A stretch of 64,000 nucleotides of DNA from Clostridiaceae bacterium (GCA_012728095.1 JAAYFU010000031.1:1-64000); one strand, 5' to 3'. Shown: positions 16,257 through 25,928, counted from the stretch's first letter. The notes: generated from the sequence alone by a model not told the origin. Numbers and translations: made by a program.

Positions 16257-17288
16257 ATGAGTTCAATGAAAGCTGCCGTTGTTGAGTTAGATGGCTCTTT
16301 AAAAATTCGCACGGTTCCCGTTCCTAAAATCAACCCGTACCAGGTACTTGTAAAAATGAAGTACGGCGCGACTTGTACAGGAACAGATTTGCGTCTTATG
16401 GAGAAAGGACACCCCGAACCTGTAATTTATCCATCCATACTTGGCCATGAAAGTGTTGGACGGGCTATTGAAATCGGCGATAAAGTAACCACATTCAAAC
16501 CAGGAGACTTGATTTCCCGTGTAGGCGCGCCGGCCATGCCTGAACTTGGTCTTGGTATTTGTTTTGGAGGTTTTGCACAATATGGAGTTGCCACTGATTA
16601 TGTTGCAATGGAGAGAGACGGAATACCACGTTCCGAATGGGAAAACGCGAGGGTTCAGAAAGTAATACCTGCCGATATAGACGAGAAAGTCGCTCCGATG
16701 ATGATAACCTGGCGCGAGACCCTCAGCTATGCCACACGACTTGGAGTAAAAGAAAGCGATAACGTATTAATATTGGGATCCGGCGGCAATGCCCTTGCTT
16801 TTGTCAGGCACTGTGTTTATGTAAAAGCCAGGGTAGTCACAATCGGAAGTATTACGCGAGGTAATCTCTTTATAAAAGCTGGCGCTATTGCAAATATAGA
16901 TTATAAATCGGATAGAATTTATGAACAGCTTAAGGCCTTGTTCCCCGACGGTATAGATTACATTATTGACGCAATTGGTTATTCCCGTAATACGAATATT
17001 GCTCTGCCGCTGTTAAAAGAAAAAGGGGTCATAGGAGTTTACGGCTGGCACTCCAGGGCGGATTACGGTATCAATCCGTTTAAGGCAAATCATTCGTTTA
17101 TTGTATATTGTGATGGATATGACGAACCTGAAACGCATGATGAAGTAATAAAGCGTATCCGCGAAGGTTTCCTGGATGCTTCTTTATGGTACGATATGGA
17201 TAATCCTGTTCCTCTTGACAATATTGCAGAAGCTTATGCCGACCTTAAGGAACATAAGGCGATAAAGTACTTGATTGACCTGACATGA
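16257..17288 (+). CDS. Zinc-type alcohol dehydrogenase-like oxidoreductase (MDR)
   Basis: 343 residues of the medium-chain dehydrogenase fold. The GroES-like N-terminal domain has the catalytic zinc candidates C40 (TCTGTDLRL) and H64-E65 (LGHESVG). A Rossmann domain begins near 165 (VLILGSGGNALAFVRH), with GSGGNA in place of the usual GxGxxG. The four-Cys structural zinc loop of most zinc ADHs is absent, the region after GDLI instead reading SRVGAPAMPELGLGICFGGFAQY. The substrate is unknown; sugar or polyol dehydrogenases are the nearest in style. GAGGAG precedes ATG 16257. It stands alone between the tRNA and a repeat cluster. Confidence 0.82.
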   Translation: MSSMKAAVVELDGSLKIRTVPVPKINPYQVLVKMKYGATCTGTDLRLMEKGHPEPVIYPSILGHESVGRAIEIGDKVTTFKPGDLISRVGAPAMPELGLGICFGGFAQYGVATDYVAMERDGIPRSEWENARVQKVIPADIDEKVAPMMITWRETLSYATRLGVKESDNVLILGSGGNALAFVRHCVYVKARVVTIGSITRGNLFIKAGAIANIDYKSDRIYEQLKALFPDGIDYIIDAIGYSRNTNIALPLLKEKGVIGVYGWHSRADYGINPFKANHSFIVYCDGYDEPETHDEVIKRIREGFLDASLWYDMDNPVPLDNIAEAYADLKEHKAIKYLIDLT

Positions 17289-17308
17289 AGCACACCCGTT
17301 ACCGCAGA

Positions 17309-17493
17309 TGTCATCCTAAGCGAAGCGAATTCTCCACTGTCATCCTGAGCGAAACGAAGTGGAGCGAAGGATCTTATATAATAACACAAAGATTCTTCGC
17401 TGATGCTCAGAATGACAGGGGAGATTAAGATTCTTCGCTGATGCTCAGAATGACAGGGGAGAGTAAGATTTTTCGCTGATGCTCAGAATGACA
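17309..17493. repeat. Dispersed repeat, copy 2, with a 38-bp tandem triplication
   Basis: Begins TGTCATCCTAAGCGAAGCGA, then a second TGTCATCCTGAGCGAAACGA and GAAGGATCTT. The right half AAGATTCTTCGCTGATGCTC plus AGAATGACAGGGGAGA is repeated three times, starting at 17389, 17427 and 17465 (period 38 bp), the last copy with one T change. It fills the gap between two convergent genes. Confidence 0.88.
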
Positions 17494-17535
17494 TGCTTAT
17501 GGTTCCCGGGTTATTGTTGATTCGTAATGTTTGCA

Positions 17536-19104
17536 TTAATTTACTGTTTCCAGGTTATTTAAAATACCCGCTGAAAACATAAAGAGCGTTACTGCCAAAA
17601 CAAAGCTCCAACCGGCCAAAGCGCATATCATAAAAAATTCGTTTTCGGTAATCAACAAAACTATTGCGGATGCTACACCGCCTGGAATAATTATTAATAT
17701 ATTTACTAATACTTTGACAAAAAGCAATAATCCTTTGCTATGAATCCTTCCAAACAGTCTGCGGGTTAAAATATCACTGTAAGTATAAACCGCACCGGAC
17801 AAAGTGTATGCGATTATACAACTTACAACATTTACTAACTGCGCTTTAAAGAGGATCCCCGACAGAGCGAACAAAAATATGCCGTCAATAAGATTCTTTG
17901 TATGCTCGGCAAGTGTTGCAAAAAAGAGCTTCTGATATGGTGAGGCCGGAATCAGAAAGATATAGTGTTTTTCCAGCTCTGTACCCAGTCTCCCCTGCAT
18001 TTGCAGTAGCAACAGCATATAAAGCGCAAAGAAGAGAACCATTGATAATGAAACCTCCTGGACTCCCTTAGGCATAGCCAGCCTGAACATGATCGCGGCT
18101 ATAATGACCGATACTGATGATCTGTCAAAAAAAAGCACATAAGCAGTTTTCCTGAGTTCCAATAAATGCTTGAAGAACAGTGCGCTGGCTCCGGTACCGG
18201 ACAGTTTTTGCTTGACACTGTCCCTGACTTTTAGCCCGAAAGTCAAATTTTTGCCTTCGCGTTTTGCTTTCCTGGCCGCTTCAAAAAACTCCGTGCCTTC
18301 CAGGACATCCTCATAATAATCAAGAATGGCACGGTATAGTCCGATAATGGTTCCCAGAATAAGAAACACCATTCCTAATAATCCTACCCAGAACTCGGTG
18401 GTAAAGCCATTAACGGAAGCATTGGCAATCGAGCTTGTCCATCCGATTACTGGAAAGTACCTGGCTATTGGATTATTAAAGACATTACCGATGGTTACTA
18501 CAACATTGCGTGTACTGAAAAGGCTTATTAAGACCACACCGGCTATCAGCAATGCCATCACGTCGAGAGCCCTTTTAAGGATTTTCTTTCTTCCTGACTT
18601 TTTTGCCGCCCATGAGTACATAACCATACTAATCAGCGGGTATGAGAGGGCATAAAAAACAGTTGCAAGCAATATCATCCATGCGCCGTAATGCTTCATA
18701 TCAAAGTTGTTCTTTAGGTTTGGAATCTGGCACAGGGCTACAAAAAGAAAAATAAGCGTTCCACCCAACTGCTTGATAAAGCCATAAAGCAAAATATGGT
18801 TTGGCTTTATCGGAGCGGTAAAGGTCAAATTCACATCTGACAATCTAAAATAAGTACTACCTTTTTCAATTCCTAATTTCAATGTCGTATAGTACATAAA
18901 TATAAATACAATGGTTACTATTCCGGTATATAAATCATTAGAGCCACGCCTTATTAAACCTGAGGGCATTACGAAAGAAACGATTAACATGGATATAACA
19001 AAAACAGCGATAAATAGATAGCCAATAAGCAGAACGGGTTTCTTTAAAACTTCTTTTGTGCGATTTTTAAGAGTTTTCCTCATAATAAATAACAAGGGAC
19101 TCAT
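17536..19104 (-). CDS. ABC exporter permease, large membrane subunit
   Basis: 522 residues with about eleven to twelve hydrophobic segments (for example LLIGYLFIAVFVISMLIVSFVM at 25-46, ILLATVFYALSYPLISMVMY, VMALLIAGVVLISLF, FWVGLLGMVFLILGTIIGLY). It resembles the 'putative ABC exporter' family in which one long protein replaces two ABC-2 half permeases. A cytosolic loop at 265-300 (ARKAKREGKNLTFGLKVRDSV) splits the two halves. The start overlaps the stop codon of its ATPase by 4 nt. Substrate unknown. Confidence 0.82.
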   Translation of the reverse strand: MSPLLFIMRKTLKNRTKEVLKKPVLLIGYLFIAVFVISMLIVSFVMPSGLIRRGSNDLYTGIVTIVFIFMYYTTLKLGIEKGSTYFRLSDVNLTFTAPIKPNHILLYGFIKQLGGTLIFLFVALCQIPNLKNNFDMKHYGAWMILLATVFYALSYPLISMVMYSWAAKKSGRKKILKRALDVMALLIAGVVLISLFSTRNVVVTIGNVFNNPIARYFPVIGWTSSIANASVNGFTTEFWVGLLGMVFLILGTIIGLYRAILDYYEDVLEGTEFFEAARKAKREGKNLTFGLKVRDSVKQKLSGTGASALFFKHLLELRKTAYVLFFDRSSVSVIIAAIMFRLAMPKGVQEVSLSMVLFFALYMLLLLQMQGRLGTELEKHYIFLIPASPYQKLFFATLAEHTKNLIDGIFLFALSGILFKAQLVNVVSCIIAYTLSGAVYTYSDILTRRLFGRIHSKGLLLFVKVLVNILIIIPGGVASAIVLLITENEFFMICALAGWSFVLAVTLFMFSAGILNNLETVN

Positions 19105-19811
19105 CCGGCCTCTCCCTCCCCCTCGGTTTTGGAGAAAAAGACATGTTCCAGGGATTCACCATTTAAAGCCATGTCATCCCTTGTACTGTTAAAAACTATT
19201 TCACCTTTATTCATTATGAGTGCCTTGTCCCACACATCGGCAATGGAATCAAGAATATGAGTACTTATCAGAACAGCGCATCCGGAGTCTTTTAACTCAA
19301 AAAATATTTCCTTGAGCTCTTTTATGGCTTTTGGATCGAGACCAATCATGGGCTCGTCAAACATTATCATACGCGGTTTAATCAAAAGGGCGCAACATAT
19401 GCTTACCTTCTGCTGCATGCCTTTTGACAGATCTTTACCTACCTTGTTCTTTTTATCATCCATGTCAAAGCGTGCTAAAAGCTTCTCAGCTGTGTCGTTC
19501 CAGTCCTGTAAATCATAAGCTCTGGCAATAAACTCCAAATGATCCCAAACGCTCAGGGAATCATACAGTGCCGGCGTTTCAGGCACATATCCGAATACTC
19601 GCTTTGCTTCGATACTTTTGTTAGGCTTGCCGTCTATTGTGATTTCGCCGTCAAACCGCAAGAGGCCGGCAATTGACTTAATAGTTGTACTTTTGCCTGC
19701 TCCGTTGGGGCCTATTAATACTCCAATCTCACCGCTGCCGATTTCAAAAGAGACTTTATTCACTGCCAAAACCTTATCATATTTCTTCGTTAAATTCTTA
19801 ACTTTTAACAT
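19101..19811 (-). CDS. ABC transporter ATP-binding protein
   Basis: 236 residues. It shows Walker A GPNGAGKSTT near 35-44, signature LSKGMQQKVSICCAL (the SKGM variant found in exporter ATPases), Walker B MIMFDEPMIGLDPKA and switch His STHILDS. The acidic C-terminal tail is short. It is the first gene of a two-gene exporter operon with the 522-residue permease. No binding protein is nearby, which fits an exporter. Confidence 0.93.
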   Translation of the reverse strand: MLKVKNLTKKYDKVLAVNKVSFEIGSGEIGVLIGPNGAGKSTTIKSIAGLLRFDGEITIDGKPNKSIEAKRVFGYVPETPALYDSLSVWDHLEFIARAYDLQDWNDTAEKLLARFDMDDKKNKVGKDLSKGMQQKVSICCALLIKPRMIMFDEPMIGLDPKAIKELKEIFFELKDSGCAVLISTHILDSIADVWDKALIMNKGEIVFNSTRDDMALNGESLEHVFFSKTEGEGEAG

Positions 19812-20058
19812 GTTAACCTCCCGACGTGGCAGCCGGAATCTATATAATTAATTTCAGGCACCAAAACACTTTTTATACTTTTTTTGTTTACTTATGAAAT
19901 GGAAAGTAAAACATTTTTCATATCATATCATAATTTGTTATCATTTGCAAATGGCTGAAACCCAGTATCATTGCGGATCATAAAAATCATTCTGATATTT
20001 GAAACCAACACTTGTGTATGGTATACAAAATGCGGACATTGTCCACAAAATAAAAAAC

Positions 20059-20607
20059 CTACATTCCTTGTTGAAGTGAACCCATTTTTTTAATGTGAGC
20101 TTTATTAAGCAATTTCGCTTTTTTTGTTTTAATGATTTTCGCGGGTATACCAGCTATTGTTACGTTAGACGGAAATTCATCGAGAACCACCGAGTTTGCC
20201 CCAACCACCACATTATCGCCGATTTTATTCAAAACGCAGCATCCTGAAAAAAGGCATACATTGTCACCTATCATTTTTTCTCTATTATTCACGGCAGAGC
20301 CTATTGTAACATTTTGAAAGATTTTAAGGTTTTCACCTATGCGAACATTCCCTATTACTATCCCCACCGAATGGTATATTTTAAATCCCTTGCCAATGAT
20401 TGCTTCTGGGGATATGTCGCATGAGTGTAATGCAATATTTAAGCTCCAAATCATTGTAGCCAAAGGTTTCATCTTGTGCATATATAACCACGAACTTAGT
20501 CTATAAAGAAAAACTGCTCGGTGTGTATTTCTAGTAATGAATATCCCACATAATACTTTTATAAAGCCTAATAAACCCATGTTTTCAAAGTCTTGAAAAA
20601 TATACAT
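20059..20607 (-). CDS. Serine acetyltransferase-like hexapeptide acyltransferase
   Basis: About 182 residues. The N-terminal half is helical with a hydrophobic LGFIKVLCGIFIT segment. The C-terminal half is a left-handed beta-helix with CysE-like ISPEAIIGKGFKIYHSVGIVIGNVRIG, where the CysE catalytic LFIDHGMG equivalent is FKIYHSVG: the His remains and the Asp is Tyr. It also has IGDNVVVGANSVV and IAGIPAKII. Loss of the Asp suggests a different acceptor, such as a sugar or polysaccharide. GTAGGG lies 9 nt before ATG 20607; the track start at 20631 has no such site. It stands alone, with no cysteine or capsule genes nearby. Confidence 0.75.
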   Translation of the reverse strand: MYIFQDFENMGLLGFIKVLCGIFITRNTHRAVFLYRLSSWLYMHKMKPLATMIWSLNIALHSCDISPEAIIGKGFKIYHSVGIVIGNVRIGENLKIFQNVTIGSAVNNREKMIGDNVCLFSGCCVLNKIGDNVVVGANSVVLDEFPSNVTIAGIPAKIIKTKKAKLLNKAHIKKMGSLQQGM

Positions 20608-20793
20608 GACATAATTCCCTACAAAATACATATTATTACATTAAGTATTATACATGGGATTGTAATATTATGCAATTATTATTAAAAATATACAGTTACT
20701 ATATAGCGTCTGTCGAACCTCCTAAATGGTCCAACCCATTAACATCATTTTGTTCTGACATGATACGGTTTAATATTACTGGAAAAGATATCT

Positions 20794-21288
20794 TCACAGA
20801 CTTCCGCAGCACTTTTTATATTTTTTCCCGCTTCCGCAGGGGCACGGGTCGTTCCTTCCCACCTTTGTTCTGACCGCGCGATGATCCTCGTTATACTGTT
20901 TTCTTATAGACGCGCGTTCCTCGGCTGTCAACAAATCGTTCCATTCCTCAAGCCCATACAGCCAATGGGCCTTCGCAGCAAGCATGTTATAGTAGAGCTT
21001 ATAGAGGATTATTGCTTTGTCGATTTCGCTTTCTTCTGTCAAAGTTTCCAGATCCAGTTTACTGTCAAGACTTGTATTAATACCATCCAGAAACCCCATA
21101 AAGGTAACGGTGTCCATATCATATTCTTTTGCCAGCTCGTCTATCCTTCCTGTCAGGCTGGTGGTTCCTGTTGAGAGAATTTTTTTATAGGCTTGTTTTT
21201 CTTTTTCCAGGTAATTTTCAATAAATTCCTGGTTTTCTTTTGTATATTGATTTTCCAGTTTCTCCTGCCAAACTTTAAATAAACTCAT
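20794..21288 (-). CDS. SEC-C metal-binding motif protein
   Basis: 164 residues starting at [15 protein letters not shown] lies just upstream, whereas the 16 extra residues of the track span that site. A helical region (1-140, [34 protein letters not shown]) precedes a C-terminal SEC-C zinc motif, [20 protein letters not shown], as at the end of SecA. These domains help proteins touch the ribosome or SecB in other bacteria. It is immediately downstream of argS on the same strand. The exact role is unknown. Confidence 0.85.
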   Translation of the reverse strand: MSLFKVWQEKLENQYTKENQEFIENYLEKEKQAYKKILSTGTTSLTGRIDELAKEYDMDTVTFMGFLDGINTSLDSKLDLETLTEESEIDKAIILYKLYYNMLAAKAHWLYGLEEWNDLLTAEERASIRKQYNEDHRAVRTKVGRNDPCPCGSGKKYKKCCGSL

Positions 21289-21335
21289 TGCATTCTCCTC
21301 CAATAGTATACACTTTTGCCCCTTAAAATGTCTCA

Positions 21336-23030
21336 TTACATTTTTTCCGGCGCATCTATTTTTATCAGTTCAAGTATGTTTTTTATCACAATCCTGGTAC
21401 AATCCACAAGTATAATCCTGGCATTCATCAGTTCCTCGTCCTCGCCCATGACCCGGCAGGCATTATAAAAACTGTGGAAATGCGCCGCAACATCCATAAC
21501 ATAACGCGTTAAGCGGCTTGGCTCCAGGCTTTTGGCCGAAAGAACTATCTCTTCGGGATATTCCGAAAGCTTCCGTATAAGCTCAATCTCTTCTTTTTCT
21601 TTCAATAATGTGAGATTTACAGAATCAACAGGTTTCGGCTCTATTCCTTCTTCCTTAAGTTTTTTAAGAAGGCTGCAAATACGGGCATGGGCATATTGTA
21701 CATAGAATACGGGATTATCATTTGACTGTTTGACAGCCAAATCCAAATCGAAATCCAAATGGCTCCCGGCAGTTTTAAGATTAAAGAAGAAACGGGCGGC
21801 GTCCCTGCCGACTTCTTCAAGCAGATCCTCCAGTGAGATGGCTTTCCCTGTTCTTTTTGACATACGTGCCAGCTCACCGTTACGGTAAAGCCTTACCAAC
21901 TGGAACAGGACAACCTCCAGCCTGTCCTTGCTAATGCCGAAAGGCTCCATTGCCGCCTTCATTCTTGCAACATGCCCATGATGGTCCGCGCCCCATAAAT
22001 CTATGGCCCAGTCAAAACCGCGGGTTATGAATTTATTGTAGTGATAAGCTATATCGGCTGCCATATATGTGGCGACCCCATTGTTCCTTACCAGGACCTC
22101 GTCTTTTTCAAGTCCGAGCTTTTCTCCGTTTAACCAGATTGCCCCGTCTTTTTCCAATGTATAGCCTTTCTCGGTAAGATAATCAATGGCTTTCTTAACC
22201 GCTCCGCTTTCATGCAATGACTTTTCCGAAAACCAGACATCATAGGTAATTCCGTAAGCTTCCAGGGTTTCACGAATTTTCTTTATGTTTTTTGGAAGGG
22301 CATAATCCACCAGTGCTTTTCGTCTCTCCTCCGGTGATTTATTAAGAAGGATATCCCCGTATTCTTCATAATAGGATTTGGCATGCTCTATTATATCTTC
22401 ACCGTGATACCCGTCTTCAGGAAATTCCACCTTATCTTCTCCCAGTACTATTTGAAGATAACGAGCCTCCAGCGATATGCCGAATTTTTCGATCTGGTTG
22501 CCGGCATCATTTATATAGAACTCTTTTGTAACATCATAACCTGCTTTCTTCAGCACGCTGGCCAGGCAATCTCCCAGGGCGCCGCCCCTGGCATTGCCCA
22601 TATGAAGAGGTCCGGTGGGATTGGCGCTTACATATTCCACGTTTACCTTGATTCCTTTTCCTAAATCTACCTCTCCGTACTTATCCCTTTTTTCCTGGAT
22701 AATACGCAACGCGTCATAGAGCCAGTCTTTTTTCAGGTAAAAATTTAAGAATCCCGGTCCTGCGACTTCTGTTCTTTCAATATATGTTCCGGAAAAATCA
22801 AACTCGGAGACTAAAAGTTCAGCTATCTTTCTCGGAGGCATCTTAGCCTGTTTGGAAACCTGCATTGCAATATTTGTAGAGAAGTCTCCAAAGCTTCGTT
22901 CACGCGGAATTTCAATAAATATATCCTCAATTTGGATATTGGGCAGACTTCCTTTCTTTTCACACGCAACGAATGCTTCTTTAACAACCTTAAAGATCTG
23001 CTCCCGTATTTTGTCAAAGATATTGTTCAT
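21336..23030 (-). CDS. argS: Arginyl-tRNA synthetase
   Basis: 564 residues from [13 protein letters not shown], the usual ArgS beginning; the track adds five upstream residues. Class I enzyme that charges tRNA-Arg and needs the tRNA for activation. Domains: Add1 N-terminal domain (1-105), the HIGH-type [17 protein letters not shown] near 120-136, a catalytic core with YVQYAHARI, a KMSKS-like [10 protein letters not shown], and a DALR anticodon domain at the C-terminus ([21 protein letters not shown]). It follows the DUF1934 gene by 32 nt, a conserved neighbourhood in Clostridia. Confidence 0.97.
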   Translation of the reverse strand: MNNIFDKIREQIFKVVKEAFVACEKKGSLPNIQIEDIFIEIPRERSFGDFSTNIAMQVSKQAKMPPRKIAELLVSEFDFSGTYIERTEVAGPGFLNFYLKKDWLYDALRIIQEKRDKYGEVDLGKGIKVNVEYVSANPTGPLHMGNARGGALGDCLASVLKKAGYDVTKEFYINDAGNQIEKFGISLEARYLQIVLGEDKVEFPEDGYHGEDIIEHAKSYYEEYGDILLNKSPEERRKALVDYALPKNIKKIRETLEAYGITYDVWFSEKSLHESGAVKKAIDYLTEKGYTLEKDGAIWLNGEKLGLEKDEVLVRNNGVATYMAADIAYHYNKFITRGFDWAIDLWGADHHGHVARMKAAMEPFGISKDRLEVVLFQLVRLYRNGELARMSKRTGKAISLEDLLEEVGRDAARFFFNLKTAGSHLDFDLDLAVKQSNDNPVFYVQYAHARICSLLKKLKEEGIEPKPVDSVNLTLLKEKEEIELIRKLSEYPEEIVLSAKSLEPSRLTRYVMDVAAHFHSFYNACRVMGEDEELMNARIILVDCTRIVIKNILELIKIDAPEKM

Positions 23031-23062
23031 TGTCCAAAACCCCATTCCGTTTTCCTGCGTAA

Positions 23063-23491
23063 TTAATTTTTTCGTTCACTGACGCTTACATAAAGCCTGT
23101 TTCTTCCGCCATATGAACGATTATATTCAAGTATATAATCAACCTTGATGTCACCGCCGGATTCACTTAAGTTGACATCTACATTTTTTGCCGTTATACC
23201 CAGCATGACACTTCCGTATTTAGTATTATAGTCTGAAAGATGAGTTTTACCTTTTTCAAAAAACATCGTAGTATCAACATTACCGTGTCTTGTAAGCGTC
23301 ACCGAGTTTTTGCTGACCCTCAGCGTTGTGGTGGTACCGTCAAGACCGGTAATTTCACTCTCTTTATAACTTATAACATAGTCATCGTTTTCCTTATAGA
23401 GAATCCCTTCGGTGACAAAGCACATACTGTCGGATTCTCCGGAAGAATCATCCATTATGCTGTTGACTGTAATTAAAACCTGTTTTTCCAC
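23063..23491 (-). CDS. DUF1934 (YwiB-like) beta-barrel protein
   Basis: 142 residues, all-beta pattern of a calycin-like barrel. Features include QVLITVNSIMDDSSGESDSMCFVTEGILY, the KENDDYVISYKESEITGLDGTTTTLRV core and GKTHLSDYNTKYGSVMLGITAK, typical of DUF1934. No catalytic motif. It lies 2 nt after ddl and just before argS, matching the usual ywiB-argS pairing. Function unknown. Confidence 0.9.
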   Translation of the reverse strand: MEKQVLITVNSIMDDSSGESDSMCFVTEGILYKENDDYVISYKESEITGLDGTTTTLRVSKNSVTLTRHGNVDTTMFFEKGKTHLSDYNTKYGSVMLGITAKNVDVNLSESGGDIKVDYILEYNRSYGGRNRLYVSVSERKN

Positions 23492-23493
23492 GT

Positions 23494-24618
23494 TTACTTC
23501 CTTTCATATGAGCGTGTTTTTTGGCGGTAATTTTCAAGTGCCAATTCAATAAGTCTCGTTATCAGCTCCGTATAAGGAATGCCGCTGGCCTCCCACAGCT
23601 TTGAGTACATACTGATATCGGTAAAGCCCGGCATTGTATTTATCTCATTTAATACCACTCTACCCGATTCTTCAACAAAAAAGTCCACTCGTGAAAGCCC
23701 TGAGCAGCCTAATGCCTTAAAAGCTTTAACGGCATACTCTCTTACCTGCTCCATTATACTCGGCTCAATGTCGGCAGGAATTATTGTAACTGATTTGCCG
23801 TCGATATATTTGGCATTATAGTCATAAAACTCATTGCTGGGAAGGATTTCTCCAACCGTTGACGCTATAGGGTTATCATTGCCTAAAACTGCGCATTCCA
23901 CTTCTCTTCCCTTAATAAATTCTTCAATTAGAATTTTGGCGTCATATTCGGCGGCGTATTGAAGAGCTGACATTAGGTCATCAGGTCTTTTTACCTTACT
24001 TACACCTACTGATGAACCGGCATTGGCAGGCTTTACAAAACACGGCCAACCGAACTTTTCAGTAACTTTGCCCAGAATATCTTCAATTTTTTCATTAATT
24101 TCGGATCTCATTACTACTATATAATCAGCCTGGGGAATACCGGCATTGGCAAAAACCAATTTGGAAAAAGCTTTATCCATACCGGCGGCTGATGCCAATA
24201 TATTGCATCCAACATACGGGACATCTGCAAGCTGAAGCAGGCCCTGCACCGAACCGTCCTCGCCGTTTGGACCGTGGAGAACGGGAAACACAACATCAAC
24301 CGTTTCGCCGCTATTATCCTTGTCATCATAATTAATCAGCGCCCTTAAAGTTGGAACATTTTCGATATAACGGCTTAATAAACCTGCGTTTTTTCTTTCC
24401 CGGAGCTGTCTCCGGGCTATTTCCTCCCACTGTCCTGAACCTATTAAGCTGATATCTCCTTCATATTTAAGCCATTCGCCTTTTTTTGTTATTCCTATAG
24501 TCTGTATTTCAAAACGACTCCTGTCAATATTCTCAAGAACGCATTGGGCAGATATTCTTGAAACTTCATGTTCCGAGGACTGACCTCCGAACAGAACGGT
24601 TATTCTTATTTTACTCAC
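23494..24618 (-). CDS. ddl: D-alanine--D-alanine ligase
   Basis: 374 residues of ATP-grasp fold that joins two D-alanines for peptidoglycan precursors. It shows VLFGGQSSEHEVSRISA at the N-terminus, VFPVLHGPNGEDGSVQGLLQ, the substrate/ATP region PCFVKPANAGSSVGVSKV, EEFIKGREVECAVLG and metal ligands in VLNEINTMPGFTDISMYSKLWEASG. The omega-loop Tyr-type segment YDYNAKY indicates D-Ala rather than D-Lac specificity. GTG start with GGAGG upstream. A GGGGAG/CTCCCC hairpin without a T-run (24645-24664) lies just upstream. Confidence 0.96.
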   Translation of the reverse strand: MSKIRITVLFGGQSSEHEVSRISAQCVLENIDRSRFEIQTIGITKKGEWLKYEGDISLIGSGQWEEIARRQLRERKNAGLLSRYIENVPTLRALINYDDKDNSGETVDVVFPVLHGPNGEDGSVQGLLQLADVPYVGCNILASAAGMDKAFSKLVFANAGIPQADYIVVMRSEINEKIEDILGKVTEKFGWPCFVKPANAGSSVGVSKVKRPDDLMSALQYAAEYDAKILIEEFIKGREVECAVLGNDNPIASTVGEILPSNEFYDYNAKYIDGKSVTIIPADIEPSIMEQVREYAVKAFKALGCSGLSRVDFFVEESGRVVLNEINTMPGFTDISMYSKLWEASGIPYTELITRLIELALENYRQKTRSYERK

Positions 24619-24724
24619 TTTATAACCTCCACGAATGGTTACAAGGGGAGTATTTATGCTCCCCTAAATATGGTTTTGATTAACACCTTACTTCTTCCAA
24701 TAAATTATACTTTACCCTCCTGCA

Positions 24725-25414
24725 TCATTCAAGCGGATCTTCTTCTTCCGGGCTTTCAAGAATTATACTTTCGTCAATGTTCCCTACAGGTGAAAGGCCG
24801 TTGTCTTCAGGCAGCACCAAACCTACTTCTTTATTTACGACAGCATCGTTCCTAGGAAAGTCGCTGTTTAATGTAACATTGTCTTTAAAATTCTTAGTCG
24901 TCTTACCGTTTATCGTGATTTTAACCCTTTCAATTTCCTTCATTTCGGTAAGAGTGTTGACAATTGAATAAATTGTAAGTTCGGCAAGAGTTTTCCCACC
25001 TGGGTGGTTCTCTATAAATTCTTTGGTAAAGTCAACAGTGGCAATCCTATCGGCAATTGTAACCGGACTTCGTAAAGAAGTACCTTCAGGAATAAGAGGA
25101 GTAAGCCCTTCTGCTTTCGGCCCCTTTATCAGCTCTTTAACCAAAACTGAAGCTAGCGTTTCGGCGCCCTTTTTCGCTTCCTTGATGTCAACATAACGTA
25201 TCTCCTTTATCAGTTTGGTTTGCTGCTCATCACCAAAATATAGGATCACCGGCACCTTTTCGTTGAGTACGGCCGCTTCTTCTTCGTCAATGGACAGGCT
25301 GCTTGCAGGTGTCAGATCCTCTTCAATATTTTCTTTACTGGTTTCAGTCGAGCCACAGGAACACATCATAAGTGTCAAAACCATTATAACAGCTATAACT
25401 CTGAATTTTTTCAT
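24725..25414 (-). CDS. GerMN-domain lipoprotein
   Basis: 229 residues. MKKFRVIAVIMVLTLMMCSC is a lipoprotein signal with Cys20 as the probable lipid site. One GerMN (sporulation/germination) domain covers about 55-170: VPVILYFGDEQQTKLIKEIRYV, VLVKELIKGPKAEGLTPLIPEGT, VATIDFTKEFIEN-type strand and LTIYSIVNTLTEMKEIERVKITING. GerM in Bacillus helps cell-envelope changes during sporulation and germination, but many Clostridia have additional GerMN lipoproteins of unknown role. ATG 25414 follows GAGGTG; the GTG on the track is within that site. An acidic C-terminal tail ends the protein. Confidence 0.87.
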   Translation of the reverse strand: MKKFRVIAVIMVLTLMMCSCGSTETSKENIEEDLTPASSLSIDEEEAAVLNEKVPVILYFGDEQQTKLIKEIRYVDIKEAKKGAETLASVLVKELIKGPKAEGLTPLIPEGTSLRSPVTIADRIATVDFTKEFIENHPGGKTLAELTIYSIVNTLTEMKEIERVKITINGKTTKNFKDNVTLNSDFPRNDAVVNKEVGLVLPEDNGLSPVGNIDESIILESPEEEDPLE

Positions 25415-25526
25415 AATGCACACCTCATGTCTGAATCCATTTTTATGTTTATGAACGGAAATAACCTTTTATTCTCTCAATATTCTATTATTGTTTTTTT
25501 ACGTTTCTCTTTACAAAACAAAGCTA

Positions 25527-25561
25527 TTGATGTAATATTATACATAATTTAGCATATTACA
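25527..25561. promoter_or_regulatory. 31-bp inverted repeat in the promoter of the HTH gene
   Basis: TGTAATAT (25531-25538) and ATATTACA (25554-25561) are perfect inverted arms separated by 15 bp. The left arm overlaps a -35-like TTGATG (25527-25532) and the right arm overlaps a weak -10 TAGCAT. It is 40 bp before a small helix-turn-helix gene and shared with the divergent GerMN gene, so autoregulation is plausible. Inferred. Confidence 0.5.
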
Positions 25562-25598
25562 ACCTTTTTCAACCATTTGTGAAACGGGAGAAATTGCC

Positions 25599-25814
25599 AT
25601 GAATAACAGGTTAAACAGGGAGAAAATCAGAGAACTCATGAATAGCCGTTATATGGGCAACTATAACAGATTCAGCAGGGAACTTGGAGTAGATCCGGCG
25701 CATCTATACAGATTCTTAAATACAGGCATAGGCGGCGGGAAAAAAATAATTTTCAGTTTAATGAATTACTGTGAAAGAAATAATCTGGATTACAAAAAAT
25801 TCATTGATTTATAG
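25599..25814 (+). CDS. Small helix-turn-helix protein (Cro/C1-like)
   Basis: 71 residues. The segment REKIRELMNSRYMGNYNRFSRELGVDPAHLYRFLNTG reads as two helices of a DNA-binding helix-turn-helix (first helix at about 20-28, recognition helix at 32-40), followed by GGGKKIIFSLMNYCERNNLDYKKFI, as in XRE-type regulators. No effector domain is present. GGGAG lies upstream of ATG 25599. A 31-bp inverted repeat in its promoter suggests that it controls itself and perhaps the divergent lipoprotein gene. Not recognised as a named protein. Confidence 0.7.
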   Translation: MNNRLNREKIRELMNSRYMGNYNRFSRELGVDPAHLYRFLNTGIGGGKKIIFSLMNYCERNNLDYKKFIDL

Positions 25815-25928
25815 CCGTTTTTATTGCAATTTGCTCCTGACATGTTGCACTAAACAGAAAAAATAATTTAATAATTTTTTGTTGTTTTTATGCTTATATA
25901 AAGAATTTTAATTGTTTATAATGAACAC

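Noticed and set aside
17309-17493. CRISPR-like array
   Set aside because: The 38-bp units are contiguous with no unique spacers, and no cas genes are present; it is a tandem duplication of a dispersed repeat.
20670-20873. 67-residue plus-strand ORF
   Set aside because: Overlaps the SEC-C gene on the other strand and has no ribosome site or recognisable domain.
24645-24664. GGGGAG/CTCCCC hairpin between the GerMN gene and ddl as a terminator
   Set aside because: Short stem without a T-run on either strand.
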